A stretch of 8,802 bases of DNA, from contig JAIDQW010000402.1 of NCBI GenBank assembly GCA_029062075.1, positions 1 to 8,802 on the forward strand, read 5' to 3'. This document shows positions 1 to 7,333 of this stretch, one piece after another (positions within the stretch are counted from its first letter, which is position 1; every line of letters starts with the position of its first letter). The translations under genes were made by a program, and so were the position numbers. A model generated the notes under the pieces. That model had not been told where the DNA came from. It searched no databases and saw nothing but the letters and a program-made list of their open reading frames with translations. This stretch comes from Paramuribaculum sp. Its GTDB lineage: Bacteria; Bacteroidota; Bacteroidia; Bacteroidales; Muribaculaceae.

Positions 1-1289
1 ATATCATAGCCCGCGCTTTCGGGATAAAGGTTGAAAAATTTTACTTGTTCTTCAATCCTTGGTTTTCTCTTGCCAAGTGGAAGCCGAAAAAAACAAAGAT
101 TAAATATGACAAGAACGGCAATGAAAAAGCTTCGTGGCGCGACACCGAGTATGGTATCGGCTGGTTACCTCTCGGAGGATATGTAAAAATAGCCGGAATG
201 ATAGACGAGAGCATGGACAAAGAGCAGCTTGCCAAGCCTGCTCAGCCATGGGAATTCCGTTCTAAAGAAGCTTACAAGCGACTTCTTGTAATGCTCGGTG
301 GAGTTATTTTCAATTTTATTCTTGCTATAATAATTTATGCGGGTATCGCCTGGCATTGGGGTGAGAAATACATACCTATGCAAAGCGCTTACGAGGGTAT
401 GGATTTTGTACCGGCTGCCATAGAAGCAGGATTTAGAAACGGTGATATTCCCTTGCTTGCCGATGGAGAGAAAATCGATGCTTCAAAAGGCGATTTTATG
501 TACAAAATAGCCTCTGCCAAAGAAGTTACGGTACTCCGCAATCATAAGGACACCGTTAACATCACCCTTCCGGAAAACTTTTTGCTAAAGCTCAATGACG
601 AGAAAGGATTCATGGCTTACCGCGTGCCGGTGTTCATTGCACGCCTACAGCCGGGAGACGTGGCTGCCAAAGCGGGGATGAAAGTAGGTGACAGAATAGT
701 TGCAGTAGATAGCACCCCTACCCCTTCTTACACAGAACTTGTGCCGGCACTGCTTGACAAAGCGGGCAAACAGAGCACTATAACACTTCTGCGCAACGGA
801 GAAACCGTAAAGATTGAGGCAATCCCCTCCGAAACGGGTAAACTCGGATTTCAGCTGATGGCTCCGAACGAGATTTTTGAGACCGTGTCTGTGAAATACG
901 GTCCTTTTGAATCTGTGCCACAAGGATGGAAAATTGGCACCTCTACCCTTAGCAACTATGTCGGTTCCATGAAATATGTATTCACCTCAGATGGAGCTAA
1001 AAGCATCGGTGGATTCGGTGCGATCGGTAACCTCTTTCCCGAAAAATGGAACTGGTACAGCTTCTGGCAGATTACCGCATTTTTGAGTGTTGCCCTCGCA
1101 TTTATGAACATCATTCCTATTCCCGGACTTGACGGTGGACATGTCATGTTCCTTATCTGGGAGGTTATAACCCGTCGCAAACCGAGTGAAAAGGTTATGG
1201 AATACGCGCAATATGCCGGCATGGCTTTCCTGCTACTTCTGCTTGTATATGCAAACGGAATGGATTTATTCAGAGCAATAATAAAATGA
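1..1289 (+). CDS. rseP: RseP-type site-2 zinc metalloprotease, 5' end cut off by the window
   Basis: This is a membrane-embedded M50 protease that cleaves transmembrane anchors, classically anti-sigma factors after a first cut on the periplasmic side. The frame is open from base 3 ([16 protein letters not shown]...), so the TTG at 45 is not the start. The HExxH zinc motif, which in this family lies just before this stretch, is outside the window. Visible parts in order are: the [10 protein letters not shown] loop (about 160-190); a membrane segment with GGVIFNF (about 285-350); two PDZ-like regions (about 366-560 and 627-870), the second containing [12 protein letters not shown]; and a membrane segment with the third zinc-ligand motif [12 protein letters not shown] (1107-1142, Asp codon 1131-1133). 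A final hydrophobic helix precedes the TGA stop. The visible 428 codons plus a short missing N-terminus fit the usual length of about 450. The stop overlaps the next start as ATGA, suggesting coupled translation. Confidence 0.95.
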   Translation, partial: IIARAFGIKVEKFYLFFNPWFSLAKWKPKKTKIKYDKNGNEKASWRDTEYGIGWLPLGGYVKIAGMIDESMDKEQLAKPAQPWEFRSKEAYKRLLVMLGGVIFNFILAIIIYAGIAWHWGEKYIPMQSAYEGMDFVPAAIEAGFRNGDIPLLADGEKIDASKGDFMYKIASAKEVTVLRNHKDTVNITLPENFLLKLNDEKGFMAYRVPVFIARLQPGDVAAKAGMKVGDRIVAVDSTPTPSYTELVPALLDKAGKQSTITLLRNGETVKIEAIPSETGKLGFQLMAPNEIFETVSVKYGPFESVPQGWKIGTSTLSNYVGSMKYVFTSDGAKSIGGFGAIGNLFPEKWNWYSFWQITAFLSVALAFMNIIPIPGLDGGHVMFLIWEVITRRKPSEKVMEYAQYAGMAFLLLLLVYANGMDLFRAIIK

Positions 1290-2476
1290 CACATATAAGC
1301 AAGATTATAAAACTGAAACGTGGTAAAGAGGAGTCTCTCAAGCGTTTTCACCCATGGGTTTTCTCAGGTGCCATAGACTATTTACCTGAGGATCTGGAAG
1401 AAGGTGACACTGTCAAGGTATTTTCTTCTACCGGTGAACTTCTCGGCATGGGTCACTACCAGATTGGCAGTATAGCTGTGCGTATGCTCTCTTCTACAGA
1501 TGAAGATATTGACGGAAATTTTTACACAACCCGTCTGCATAACGCATGGACTCTGCGCACCGGTCTCGGACTAACCGCCAACCCTGAGAACGCTTTCAGG
1601 CTTGTGCACGGTGAAGGCGATTTTCTTCCCGGACTTGTTGTGGATGTTTATGGCGATACAGCTGTTATGCAGGCTCATTCTCCCGGTATGCACTTTGCAA
1701 GAAACGTCATTGCGGATGCTTTGACAACACTTGCAGACGGCAGAATTAAAAATGTTTACTATAAATCTGAGACCACACTGCCATATAAAGCGAGCCTTGA
1801 CCCTCAGAACCAGTACATCAAGGGAGGATTCACCACTGATATAGCCATAGAAAACGGCTTGAAATTCAGAGTGGATTGGCTACGAGGTCAGAAAACCGGA
1901 TTTTTTGTTGACCAGCGCGACAATCGCTCGCTGCTTGAACGTTACAGCACCGGTCGCAATGTGCTGAATATGTTCTGCTACACCGGAGGGTTCTCTGTTT
2001 ACGCTATGCGCGGCAATGCCCAGAAGGTGGTATCGGTTGATAGTTCCGAAAAAGCTATACGCCTCACCGAAGCTAATATTGAGCTCAACTTTCCGGGAGA
2101 CAAGCGTCATGAAGCAGTTGCCGAAGATGCATTCAAATATCTCTCATCAATAAATAATGGCGATTTTGACCTCATCGTGCTCGATCCGCCGGCATTTGCC
2201 AAGCATCGTTCGGCTATCAGAAACGCACTCAGAGGATACCAGCGACTCAACGCCAAGGCTCTTGAAAAAATCGCGTCCGGCGGTATAATCTTCACCTTCT
2301 CATGCTCTCAGGCTATTACCCGCGAGCAATTCCGACTCGCTGTATTCTCGGCTTGCGCGCAAACCGGTAGAAAGGTGCGGATTCTGCATCAGCTTACTCA
2401 GCCGGCTGACCATCCGGTGAATATCTACCATCCCGAAGGCGAATACCTTAAAGGTCTCATATTATATGTAGAATAA
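1286..2476 (+). CDS. rlmI: Class I SAM-dependent rRNA (cytosine-C5) methyltransferase, RlmI family
   Basis: By family this enzyme places a 5-methyl group on a 23S rRNA cytosine (C1962 in E. coli) using S-adenosylmethionine. The target in this organism is inferred. At 396 aa the length matches E. coli RlmI. An N-terminal PUA RNA-binding domain (about residues 3-75, including [11 protein letters not shown]) is followed by a linker and a Rossmann methyltransferase domain. Motifs seen are [10 protein letters not shown] (about 204-213), the SAM-binding [13 protein letters not shown] (about 228-240), an acidic [10 protein letters not shown] strand end, the catalytic-loop [10 protein letters not shown] (about 298-307) and FSCSQ (about 337-341). 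The ATG at 1286 gives the expected [15 protein letters not shown] start and overlaps the rseP stop by 4 bases. No promoter is visible, so it is probably cotranscribed with rseP. A closely related activity such as RlmK-type m7G methylation cannot be fully excluded, but the single PUA-Rossmann layout favours RlmI. Confidence 0.9.
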   Translation: MTHISKIIKLKRGKEESLKRFHPWVFSGAIDYLPEDLEEGDTVKVFSSTGELLGMGHYQIGSIAVRMLSSTDEDIDGNFYTTRLHNAWTLRTGLGLTANPENAFRLVHGEGDFLPGLVVDVYGDTAVMQAHSPGMHFARNVIADALTTLADGRIKNVYYKSETTLPYKASLDPQNQYIKGGFTTDIAIENGLKFRVDWLRGQKTGFFVDQRDNRSLLERYSTGRNVLNMFCYTGGFSVYAMRGNAQKVVSVDSSEKAIRLTEANIELNFPGDKRHEAVAEDAFKYLSSINNGDFDLIVLDPPAFAKHRSAIRNALRGYQRLNAKALEKIASGGIIFTFSCSQAITREQFRLAVFSACAQTGRKVRILHQLTQPADHPVNIYHPEGEYLKGLILYVE

Positions 2477-2487
2477 GAATATTTATC

Positions 2488-4500
2488 ATGAATTCATTTT
2501 TCATCAAGGCGACTGCCGCAATGACTATCGCCGTTTCCACAACTGCAATGGCTACAGAAAAAAAAGATTTCAACTATGTTGTTGACAGGTTTGCCGATAT
2601 CGAGGTACTCCGCTATCAGGTACCCGGATTTGAAGAGCTTCCGCTGCAACAGAAAAAACTCATCTATTACCTGACTGAAGCTGCTCTGAGCGGCAGAGAT
2701 ATTCTTTGGGATCAGAACAACAAGTATAATCTCCAACTGCGCTCACTGCTTGAAAATATCTACAAAAATTATTCCGGTGACAAAAGCAACGCAGACTTCA
2801 AGGCATTTGAAAAATATCTGAAACAGGTGGAATTTGGCAATGGCGTGCACCATCATTATTCAATGGATAAGTTCACTCCTGAATTTTCACGCTCGTTCTT
2901 TGACTCTCAAGTAGCGGCACTCCCCACCGAAAAGAAACCAGCCGACATTGAAATTCTGTCAAAAATAGTGTTTGACCCGGGTTTCATGGCAAAAAAGGTC
3001 AATCAGGCAGAAGGTGAGGATTTGATTCTCACATCCGCTAATAACCTCTACGAAGGTGTTACCCAGGCTGAAGTCGAGGCTTATTATGCTTCACGTAAAG
3101 ACACCACAGACACTACTCCGGTGATGCACGGTCTCAACACAAGAGTGGTCAAGGATTCAAACGGTAAAATTGTTGAGCAGACTTACAAAATTGGCGGGGT
3201 TTATTCTCCGGCTATTGAAAAAATTGTAGCGAACCTGACAAAAGCTGCTGAATTTGCGGAGAATCAGACACAGAAAGATGTCATTAATTCTCTCATAAAA
3301 TTCTATACTACCGGAGACCTCAAAGATTTTGATGAGTACTCAATACTATGGACCGGTGACACCAATTCACGTGTTGACTTTATCAATGGATTTATTGAGA
3401 GCTATGATGATCCTCTGGGCATGACCGGCGCATGGGAATCTATTGTCAACTTCAAGAACCTTGATGCCTCACATCGCACAGAAGTAATCAGTTCAAATGC
3501 TGATTGGTTTGAGGCTCACTCACCTGTTGACCCAAGATTTAGAAAAGATGAGGTTAAAGGAGTTACAGCAAAGGTTATCAACGCTGCAATTCTTGCCGGC
3601 GATTCATATCCCGCAACCCCTATAGGCATCAATCTGCCTAACTCAAACTGGATAAGAGCGACTCACGGCTCTAAAAGTGTGACTATAGAAAATATCACTC
3701 AGGCTTATGATGAAGCATCACACGGCAACGGCTTCAACGAGGAATTTGTAAACGACCCCGCCATGCGTGAAATGATGGACAAATATCTCTTCATCACAGA
3801 CAACCTTCACACTGACCTTCATGAATGCCTTGGACACGCATCAGGGAAACTTCTTCCCGGAGTTGACCCCGATGCACTTAAAGCTCACGGCTCAACACTC
3901 GAAGAAACCCGCGCCGACCTATTTGCACTCTACTACCTCGCCGACCCGAAACTCGTTGAACTCGGACTTATTGACAACCCCGATGCTTACAAGCCTCAGT
4001 ACTATAAGTATCTTCTGAACGGTCTTATGACCCAGTTAATGAGAATTGAACCGGGCAAGGATGTTGAAGAAGCTCACATGCGCAATAGAAAACTCATTTC
4101 TGAATGGGTGCTCGAAAAAGGCAAGGCTAACAATATTGTAAGTCTTGACAAAATTGATGGCAAAACCTATGTCAACATCAAGGATTACGAAGGATTGCGC
4201 AACCTCTTCGGAGAACTGCTTGCCGAAATTCAGCGAATCAAGAGTGAAGGCGACTATGACGCAGGCTGCAAACTGGTGGAAACATACGCTGTTAAAGTTG
4301 ATCCGGAGTTGCACAAAGAGGTACTTGACAGATACTCTACTTTGACAATAGCTCCTTACCGCGGATTTGTAAACCCCGTTTACACACCTGTAACCGACAG
4401 CAATGGTAATATAACTGATATCACAGTAACATATACCGAGGATTATCTTCCACAGATGTTCAGATATTCTTCTGACTATTCAACCCTAACAGCGAAGTAA
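2488..4500 (+). CDS. Dipeptidyl peptidase III (peptidase family M49), probably exported
   Basis: This zinc aminopeptidase removes dipeptides from the N-termini of short peptides. The M49 signature is clear: HECLGH at residues 445-450 (bases 3820-3837), with H445 and H450 as zinc ligands and E446 as catalytic base, and EETRAD at residues 472-477, where E473 is the expected third ligand. Most M49 enzymes have HELLGH. From memory, the characterised Bacteroides thetaiotaomicron enzyme also has HECLGH and is about 675 aa, close to the 670 aa here. The N-terminus (MNSFFIKATAAM...) is a short basic region, a modestly hydrophobic stretch and an AMA-T site at about residue 22, resembling a signal peptidase I peptide. 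No lipobox cysteine is present. This suggests the periplasm or outside and a role in peptide scavenging. It starts 11 bases after the methyltransferase stop and is followed by a strong terminator, so it is probably the last gene of the rseP-rlmI operon. Confidence 0.95.
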   Translation: MNSFFIKATAAMTIAVSTTAMATEKKDFNYVVDRFADIEVLRYQVPGFEELPLQQKKLIYYLTEAALSGRDILWDQNNKYNLQLRSLLENIYKNYSGDKSNADFKAFEKYLKQVEFGNGVHHHYSMDKFTPEFSRSFFDSQVAALPTEKKPADIEILSKIVFDPGFMAKKVNQAEGEDLILTSANNLYEGVTQAEVEAYYASRKDTTDTTPVMHGLNTRVVKDSNGKIVEQTYKIGGVYSPAIEKIVANLTKAAEFAENQTQKDVINSLIKFYTTGDLKDFDEYSILWTGDTNSRVDFINGFIESYDDPLGMTGAWESIVNFKNLDASHRTEVISSNADWFEAHSPVDPRFRKDEVKGVTAKVINAAILAGDSYPATPIGINLPNSNWIRATHGSKSVTIENITQAYDEASHGNGFNEEFVNDPAMREMMDKYLFITDNLHTDLHECLGHASGKLLPGVDPDALKAHGSTLEETRADLFALYYLADPKLVELGLIDNPDAYKPQYYKYLLNGLMTQLMRIEPGKDVEEAHMRNRKLISEWVLEKGKANNIVSLDKIDGKTYVNIKDYEGLRNLFGELLAEIQRIKSEGDYDAGCKLVETYAVKVDPELHKEVLDRYSTLTIAPYRGFVNPVYTPVTDSNGNITDITVTYTEDYLPQMFRYSSDYSTLTAK

Positions 4501-4545
4501 GAAATACACCTTATTATATTATATATAGTGGATTCGATTCCACAT

Positions 4546-4616
4546 AAAAAACAAACGGATTGTCATCTCGACAATCCGTTTGTTTTTAACCTTAAATCTA
4601 ATACCATGAAAAAACA
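4546..4616 (-). ncRNA. Candidate leftward small RNA of about 70 nt
   Basis: On the minus strand a TATATTTG element (4629 to 4622) lies just upstream of an A/T-rich, apparently unpaired stretch (about 4616-4588, containing CATGGTATTAGATTTAAGG). This runs directly into the terminator hairpin with a six-T tail. Promoter, short single-stranded 5' region and terminator are the layout of a small trans-acting RNA. From memory, very similar intergenic stretches recur in Bacteroidales genomes and may correspond to a multi-copy sRNA family (possibly the one called FopS in Bacteroides), but I cannot confirm that identity here. The start point is estimated from the promoter, not observed. The transcript would be antisense to the 3' untranslated region of the peptidase mRNA. 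Alternatively the hairpin is only a terminator and the element is fortuitous. Confidence 0.45.
4547..4587. terminator. Intrinsic terminator, likely active in both directions
   Basis: A perfect 13-bp inverted repeat (4551-4563 pairing with 4571-4583, acaaacggattgt / acaatccgtttgt) encloses a 7-base loop, catctcg. It is extended by A4547-4550 pairing with T4584-4587. On the + strand the stem is followed by a run of Ts and would end the dipeptidyl peptidase III transcript 50-90 bases after its stop. On the - strand the A-run at 4546-4551 becomes six Ts, so the hairpin would also stop leftward transcription. A weaker 5-bp hairpin (GTGGA/TCCAC, 4528-4543) lies just upstream. Confidence 0.9.
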
Positions 4617-4621
4617 CAGTG

Positions 4622-4629
4622 CAAATATA
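4622..4629 (-). promoter_or_regulatory. Minus-strand Bacteroidetes-type -7 element (TATATTTG)
   Basis: Read on the minus strand, caaatata becomes TATATTTG, an exact match to the TAnnTTTG -7 consensus of the Bacteroidetes primary sigma factor. A possible -33 TTG lies at 4645-4647 on the same strand, with a spacing of about 15 bases that is shorter than usual. It points left into the terminator, predicting a very short RNA and no protein. Confidence 0.45.
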
Positions 4630-4689
4630 GTAATTATACACTTACAACATTCTGCATGATGGATGGTTCACCCATAGCTCTGGATTAAC

Positions 4690-5131
4690 GTAGTTTAACT
4701 AAATTAATCTGTACTCTATTGTAACTTTGCACCTATTCTAATTAAAATTTCACCTACTGAACCTGATGAGTACAAAAATTCTGGTTATTGACGACGAAGA
4801 AGCACTGTGCGAAATTCTCAAATTCAATCTCACAAAGGCCGGATACGATGTGGATTGTTGCTATAGCGCTGAAGAGGCACTTACACGTGACCTCACCCAA
4901 TATAACCTTATGATTGTGGATATTATGATGGAAAACCTCAGTGGGTTTGACTTTGCAGAAAGAGTGAGGGAAAATCCGGAAACAGCGGAAATACCATTCA
5001 TTTTCTGCTCAGCTCTGTCTGATGAGGACAACACAGTTCACGGACTGGAAAACGGAGCTGACGATTACATTACTAAACCGTTTGTTATATCTCAGGTACT
5101 CGCGAGGGTTAGAGCCGTTTTGCGAAGAAGC
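4690..5131 (+). repeat. Tandem duplication, copy 1 (upstream region plus receiver)
   Basis: This is the left copy of a direct repeat of about 440 bases. The receiver coding part (4766-5131) aligns without gaps at the protein level to 5181-5546. Upstream similarity is patchy but in order: AACTAAATT (4697-4705 against 5140-5148), GCACCTA (4729-4735 against 5164-5170) and CACCTAC (4751-4757 against 5165-5171) just before the ATG. The copy ends exactly where the second gene continues into its linker and DNA-binding domain. The left boundary is approximate. Confidence 0.75.
4722..4729 (+). promoter_or_regulatory. Promoter -7 element (TAACTTTG) of the two-component operon
   Basis: TAACTTTG exactly fits the Bacteroidetes TAnnTTTG consensus and lies 36 bases before the ATG at 4766. 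No convincing -33 TTTG is found at the expected distance; the nearest candidates are TTTA at 4694-4697 and TTAA at 4704-4707. An ATTGTAAC word (4718-4725) overlaps the element and also occurs at 7373-7380 ahead of the next promoter. The rest of the 4501-4765 gap holds only the terminator, the minus-strand element and A/T-rich sequence. Confidence 0.65.
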
Positions 5132-5134
5132 TGA
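4766..5134 (+). CDS. Stand-alone response regulator receiver domain, truncated duplicate of the next gene
   Basis: This is a 122-aa CheY-like receiver without an output domain. All phosphotransfer residues are present: acidic pair D9/D10, phosphoacceptor D52 in LMIVDIMM, switch residue S82 in FCSALS, Y101, and K104-P105 in YITKPF. The protein aligns without gaps to residues 1-122 of the following regulator, with 26 differences by hand count (about 79% identity). It stops at RRS, exactly where the neighbour goes on into a linker and winged helix. The TGA is formed at the junction with the repeated upstream sequence. The helix 4/5 surface used for OmpR-type dimerisation (VLARVRAVLRR) is kept. 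It probably receives phosphate from the kinase at 5869-7332 and could act as a phosphate sink, a competitor, or a partner forming inactive heterodimers; these roles are inference. It is the first gene after the promoter. Confidence 0.9.
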   Translation: MSTKILVIDDEEALCEILKFNLTKAGYDVDCCYSAEEALTRDLTQYNLMIVDIMMENLSGFDFAERVRENPETAEIPFIFCSALSDEDNTVHGLENGADDYITKPFVISQVLARVRAVLRRS

Positions 5135-5546
5135 ACTTCAACTAAATTTATTAACATTATTTAGCACCTACCTCACGAGCATGAGAACAAAAATACTGGT
5201 GATTGATGATGAGGAATCTCTCTGCGAGATTCTTAGATTCAATCTTGAAAAAGAAGGCTATGAAGTTGATTGTTGCTTCAGTGCCGAAGAGGCACTCTCA
5301 CTTGACCTTTCGGAGTACTCCCTGATGATTGTTGATATCATGATGGAGAGGCTCAGCGGATTTGATTTTGCCAATAGAGTCCGCACCAACTCTGCAATAG
5401 AACACATTCCATTCATTTTCTGCTCAGCACTGTCCGGTGAGGATGACACAGTGATGGGACTCGACATCGGTGCCGATGATTATATTACCAAACCGTTTGT
5501 TATCTCAGAAGTACTTGCTAGAGTAAGAGCAGTGCTTAGACGTAGC
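5133..5546 (+). repeat. Tandem duplication, copy 2 (upstream region plus receiver)
   Basis: This is the right copy of the direct repeat. It begins immediately after the copy 1 receiver with gaacttcaactaaatt, resembling 4690-4705, and then carries a shortened upstream region. AACTAAATT to GCACCTA is 24 bases here against 32 in copy 1, and the stretch between the two CACCTA words of copy 1 is missing. The receiver follows (5181-5546). This copy continues into the DNA-binding domain, so it has the original right flank. Confidence 0.75.
5157..5164 (+). promoter_or_regulatory. Decayed duplicate of the operon promoter (TTATTTAG)
   Basis: TTATTTAGCACCTA lines up with TAACTTTGCACCTA of the upstream promoter, 11 of 14 bases identical. 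Two of the mismatches fall on conserved positions of TAnnTTTG: the A of TA and the last T of TTTG. It is probably a remnant rather than an active promoter, so the second regulator would depend on readthrough from 4722-4729. Confidence 0.4.
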
Positions 5547-5891
5547 AACCCAAAGCGAACAAAAACCGCCCAGGACTCTAATGCAGAGTACGAGCCGGAT
5601 GTCACTTTCGAGAATCTTCGCATTGACCGCAATGAAAAACTGTGTTACTTAAACGGTGATGTTGTCAATCTTACCAAAACAGAGTTTGACATATTGCTTT
5701 TCTTGCTCACACACAGAAACAAAATCTATTCCAGAGAGGAAATAATCAAAGTAGTTTGGACTAACGATGTTGTGGTTACAAACCGCACTATCGACACCAA
5801 CATTGCACGACTGCGTAAAAAAATCGGCAATTACGGCAATAATATTGTAACTCGATTAGGATTCGGATATGGCTTCAAAGAGACGGTTTAG
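5181..5891 (+). CDS. OmpR/PhoB-family response regulator transcription factor
   Basis: This is a 236-aa DNA-binding response regulator of typical length. The receiver (residues 1-122) has D9/D10, phosphoacceptor D52, S82 and K104. After a charged linker (about 123-138), the winged-helix domain begins near residue 141 (VTFENLRIDRNEKL) and includes LTKTEFDILLFLL, the recognition helix region TNRTIDTNIARLRKKI (about 200-215) and the wing GFGYGF. The ATG at 5181 was chosen because it aligns exactly with the start of the duplicated receiver gene; an in-frame ATG at 5022 would lie inside that gene and add unrelated residues. The 3' end overlaps the kinase start by 23 bases, which suggests translational coupling and makes the kinase its cognate partner. 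The target genes cannot be read from the sequence. Confidence 0.95.
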   Translation: MRTKILVIDDEESLCEILRFNLEKEGYEVDCCFSAEEALSLDLSEYSLMIVDIMMERLSGFDFANRVRTNSAIEHIPFIFCSALSGEDDTVMGLDIGADDYITKPFVISEVLARVRAVLRRSNPKRTKTAQDSNAEYEPDVTFENLRIDRNEKLCYLNGDVVNLTKTEFDILLFLLTHRNKIYSREEIIKVVWTNDVVVTNRTIDTNIARLRKKIGNYGNNIVTRLGFGYGFKETV

Positions 5892-7332
5892 TTATCAGTG
5901 GCGTCAGCTTTTGCCGGTACTCGGTCTGACCTGGACTGCGGTGATACTATTCTTTGTTTACTTCTACAACAGAGAACTTGAAGCAAGAACCGCTATTTAT
6001 CGCAGTCACCTTGAGTTTATTTGTGACCGAATTCTCGTAGCATGTCAGGACGATGAAGATGTTATGAGATTCGCCAACTTCACCTCACGCTACTTCGAAT
6101 CATCCCAATTCAGCGAGGTGAAAGTTTTTGTTTATGACAGTCAGACAAACAAACTCCTATATAATATAGGAACATCTATTTTGCAGGATTTTTCTGATGC
6201 CGCTCCGTTGCCGGAGTATAAGCAGGCTGCACAAACAGGCCGAGGTGAAGCAGTTACAAAAGCTGACGAGGAGCTCAATCTTTCTATTATCAAGCGTAGC
6301 GAGGACGGAAAATATTTTGTGCACGCAACAGTGCCGTTCAACGTACCCTTTAAGGATATCTTCGGCAAGAAATCATTCTGGCCACTAATAATATTATTGG
6401 TAGTTGCTTCAATAATAAGCTATGTCTCAACCAAGTTACTCACAAGAAACGTAACACTACTCCGCGACTTCGCACAGAATGCAGCTGATGGAAAGGTTGA
6501 CTATGATGTTAGTAAATTCCCGCACGATGAGCTCGGTGACATTTCCAGAGAGATAATCAAGATATATCAGGAAAAAGACGCTGCGGTAATCAAAAGCGAG
6601 AAAGAACACACTGTTGCCATTAACGCCATTGAAGAGAAAGCAAGAGTCAAGAAACAACTCACAAATAATATTAATCACGAGCTTAAAACTCCTGTAGGTG
6701 TTATCAGAGGTTATCTCGAAACCATCCGCACCAGCCCTGACATGGACGAGGCAACAAAGAACCACTTCCTTAACAGAGCATACGAAAATGTGGAGCGTCT
6801 GTGCAACCTGCTCACCGATGTAGGTGCTATTACCCTACTTGAGGATGGTGCTAAAAATATACCGGTTTCGGAGGTTAACTTCCACGACCTTGTTTTCACA
6901 ATAGAGCATGACCTGCGCATTACCGGTATTGCCGGTAACATGAAGTTTAATTACGACATTCCGCTAAACTGTTATGTTAAAGGTAACACCAATTTACTCT
7001 CGGGTCTCATTTCCAACCTTATTAAAAATGCCGCACAGTATTCACACGGCACCGAGATGGGCATCAAGCTCGTGGTGGAATCGGAAAAACATTACACCTT
7101 CAGTTTCTATGATAATGGTGTGGGTGTGGATGCAGAACACCTACCCCATCTATTCGAACGCTTCTATCGTGTCGATGCCGGACGGTCAAGAAAGAGCGGA
7201 GGCACAGGACTCGGACTCCCTATCGTAAAGAATACAATCGAAGCACTCGGTGGAACCATTTCAGTTCACAACCGAAATGAAGGCGGTCTGGAATTTCTGT
7301 TCACATTGGAGAAGTGGACAAATCATAGCTAA
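5869..7332 (+). CDS. Membrane sensor histidine kinase (HAMP, HisKA, HATPase_c)
   Basis: This 487-aa kinase is expected to autophosphorylate on His and pass the phosphate to the adjacent regulator, and probably to the receiver-only protein too. Order of parts: first membrane helix (about residues 14-33); an extracytoplasmic domain of about 135 aa containing VKVFVYDSQTNKLLYNIG and YFVHATVPF strands, possibly PAS-like, with cysteines C52 and C59; second membrane helix (about 171-188); a HAMP-like linker with HDELGDI; a coiled-coil stretch; HisKA with phosphoacceptor H270 in NHELKTPVG; and the ATPase domain with N box NLIKNAAQYS (N387), G1 box DNGVGVD (from D415), F box LFERFYRV and G2 box GGTGLGLPIVK (from G444). 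All catalytic boxes are intact. The ATG at 5869 overlaps the regulator by 23 bases. No convincing terminator follows the TAA. The signal it senses is unknown. Confidence 0.95.
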   Translation: MASKRRFSYQWRQLLPVLGLTWTAVILFFVYFYNRELEARTAIYRSHLEFICDRILVACQDDEDVMRFANFTSRYFESSQFSEVKVFVYDSQTNKLLYNIGTSILQDFSDAAPLPEYKQAAQTGRGEAVTKADEELNLSIIKRSEDGKYFVHATVPFNVPFKDIFGKKSFWPLIILLVVASIISYVSTKLLTRNVTLLRDFAQNAADGKVDYDVSKFPHDELGDISREIIKIYQEKDAAVIKSEKEHTVAINAIEEKARVKKQLTNNINHELKTPVGVIRGYLETIRTSPDMDEATKNHFLNRAYENVERLCNLLTDVGAITLLEDGAKNIPVSEVNFHDLVFTIEHDLRITGIAGNMKFNYDIPLNCYVKGNTNLLSGLISNLIKNAAQYSHGTEMGIKLVVESEKHYTFSFYDNGVGVDAEHLPHLFERFYRVDAGRSRKSGGTGLGLPIVKNTIEALGGTISVHNRNEGGLEFLFTLEKWTNHS

Positions 7333-7333
7333 T

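Noticed and set aside
45..47. TTG as start codon of the first gene
   Set aside because: The frame is open upstream to base 3 and the translated residues there continue the RseP family sequence, so the true start is outside the window.
956..1351. 131-codon minus-strand open frame opposite rseP
   Set aside because: It is a shadow of the rseP and rlmI coding sequence with no recognisable domain and no promoter. The + strand frame is a clear family member.
4606..4659. Short reading frame of 17 codons starting MKKHSANIV
   Set aside because: It is too short, has no recognisable features, sits just behind a terminator and overlaps the minus-strand promoter-like element. Conservation of the sequence would be better explained by the candidate sRNA on the other strand.
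4659..4676. Small hairpin ATGG/CCAT with a 5-base loop in the gap before the receiver gene
   Set aside because: A 4-bp stem is expected by chance, with no T-run and no relation to a promoter or start codon.
4766..5134. Pseudogene call for the receiver-only gene
   Set aside because: It has an intact frame, all phosphotransfer residues and its own promoter-like element, and differences from its paralogue are largely synonymous or conservative. A functional short gene is the better reading, although expression is unproven.
5022..5180. In-frame N-terminal extension of the second response regulator starting at an ATG at 5022
   Set aside because: This stretch lies within the receiver-only gene in another frame and encodes nothing receiver-like. 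The ATG at 5181 matches the start of the duplicated copy and gives the standard length of 236 aa.
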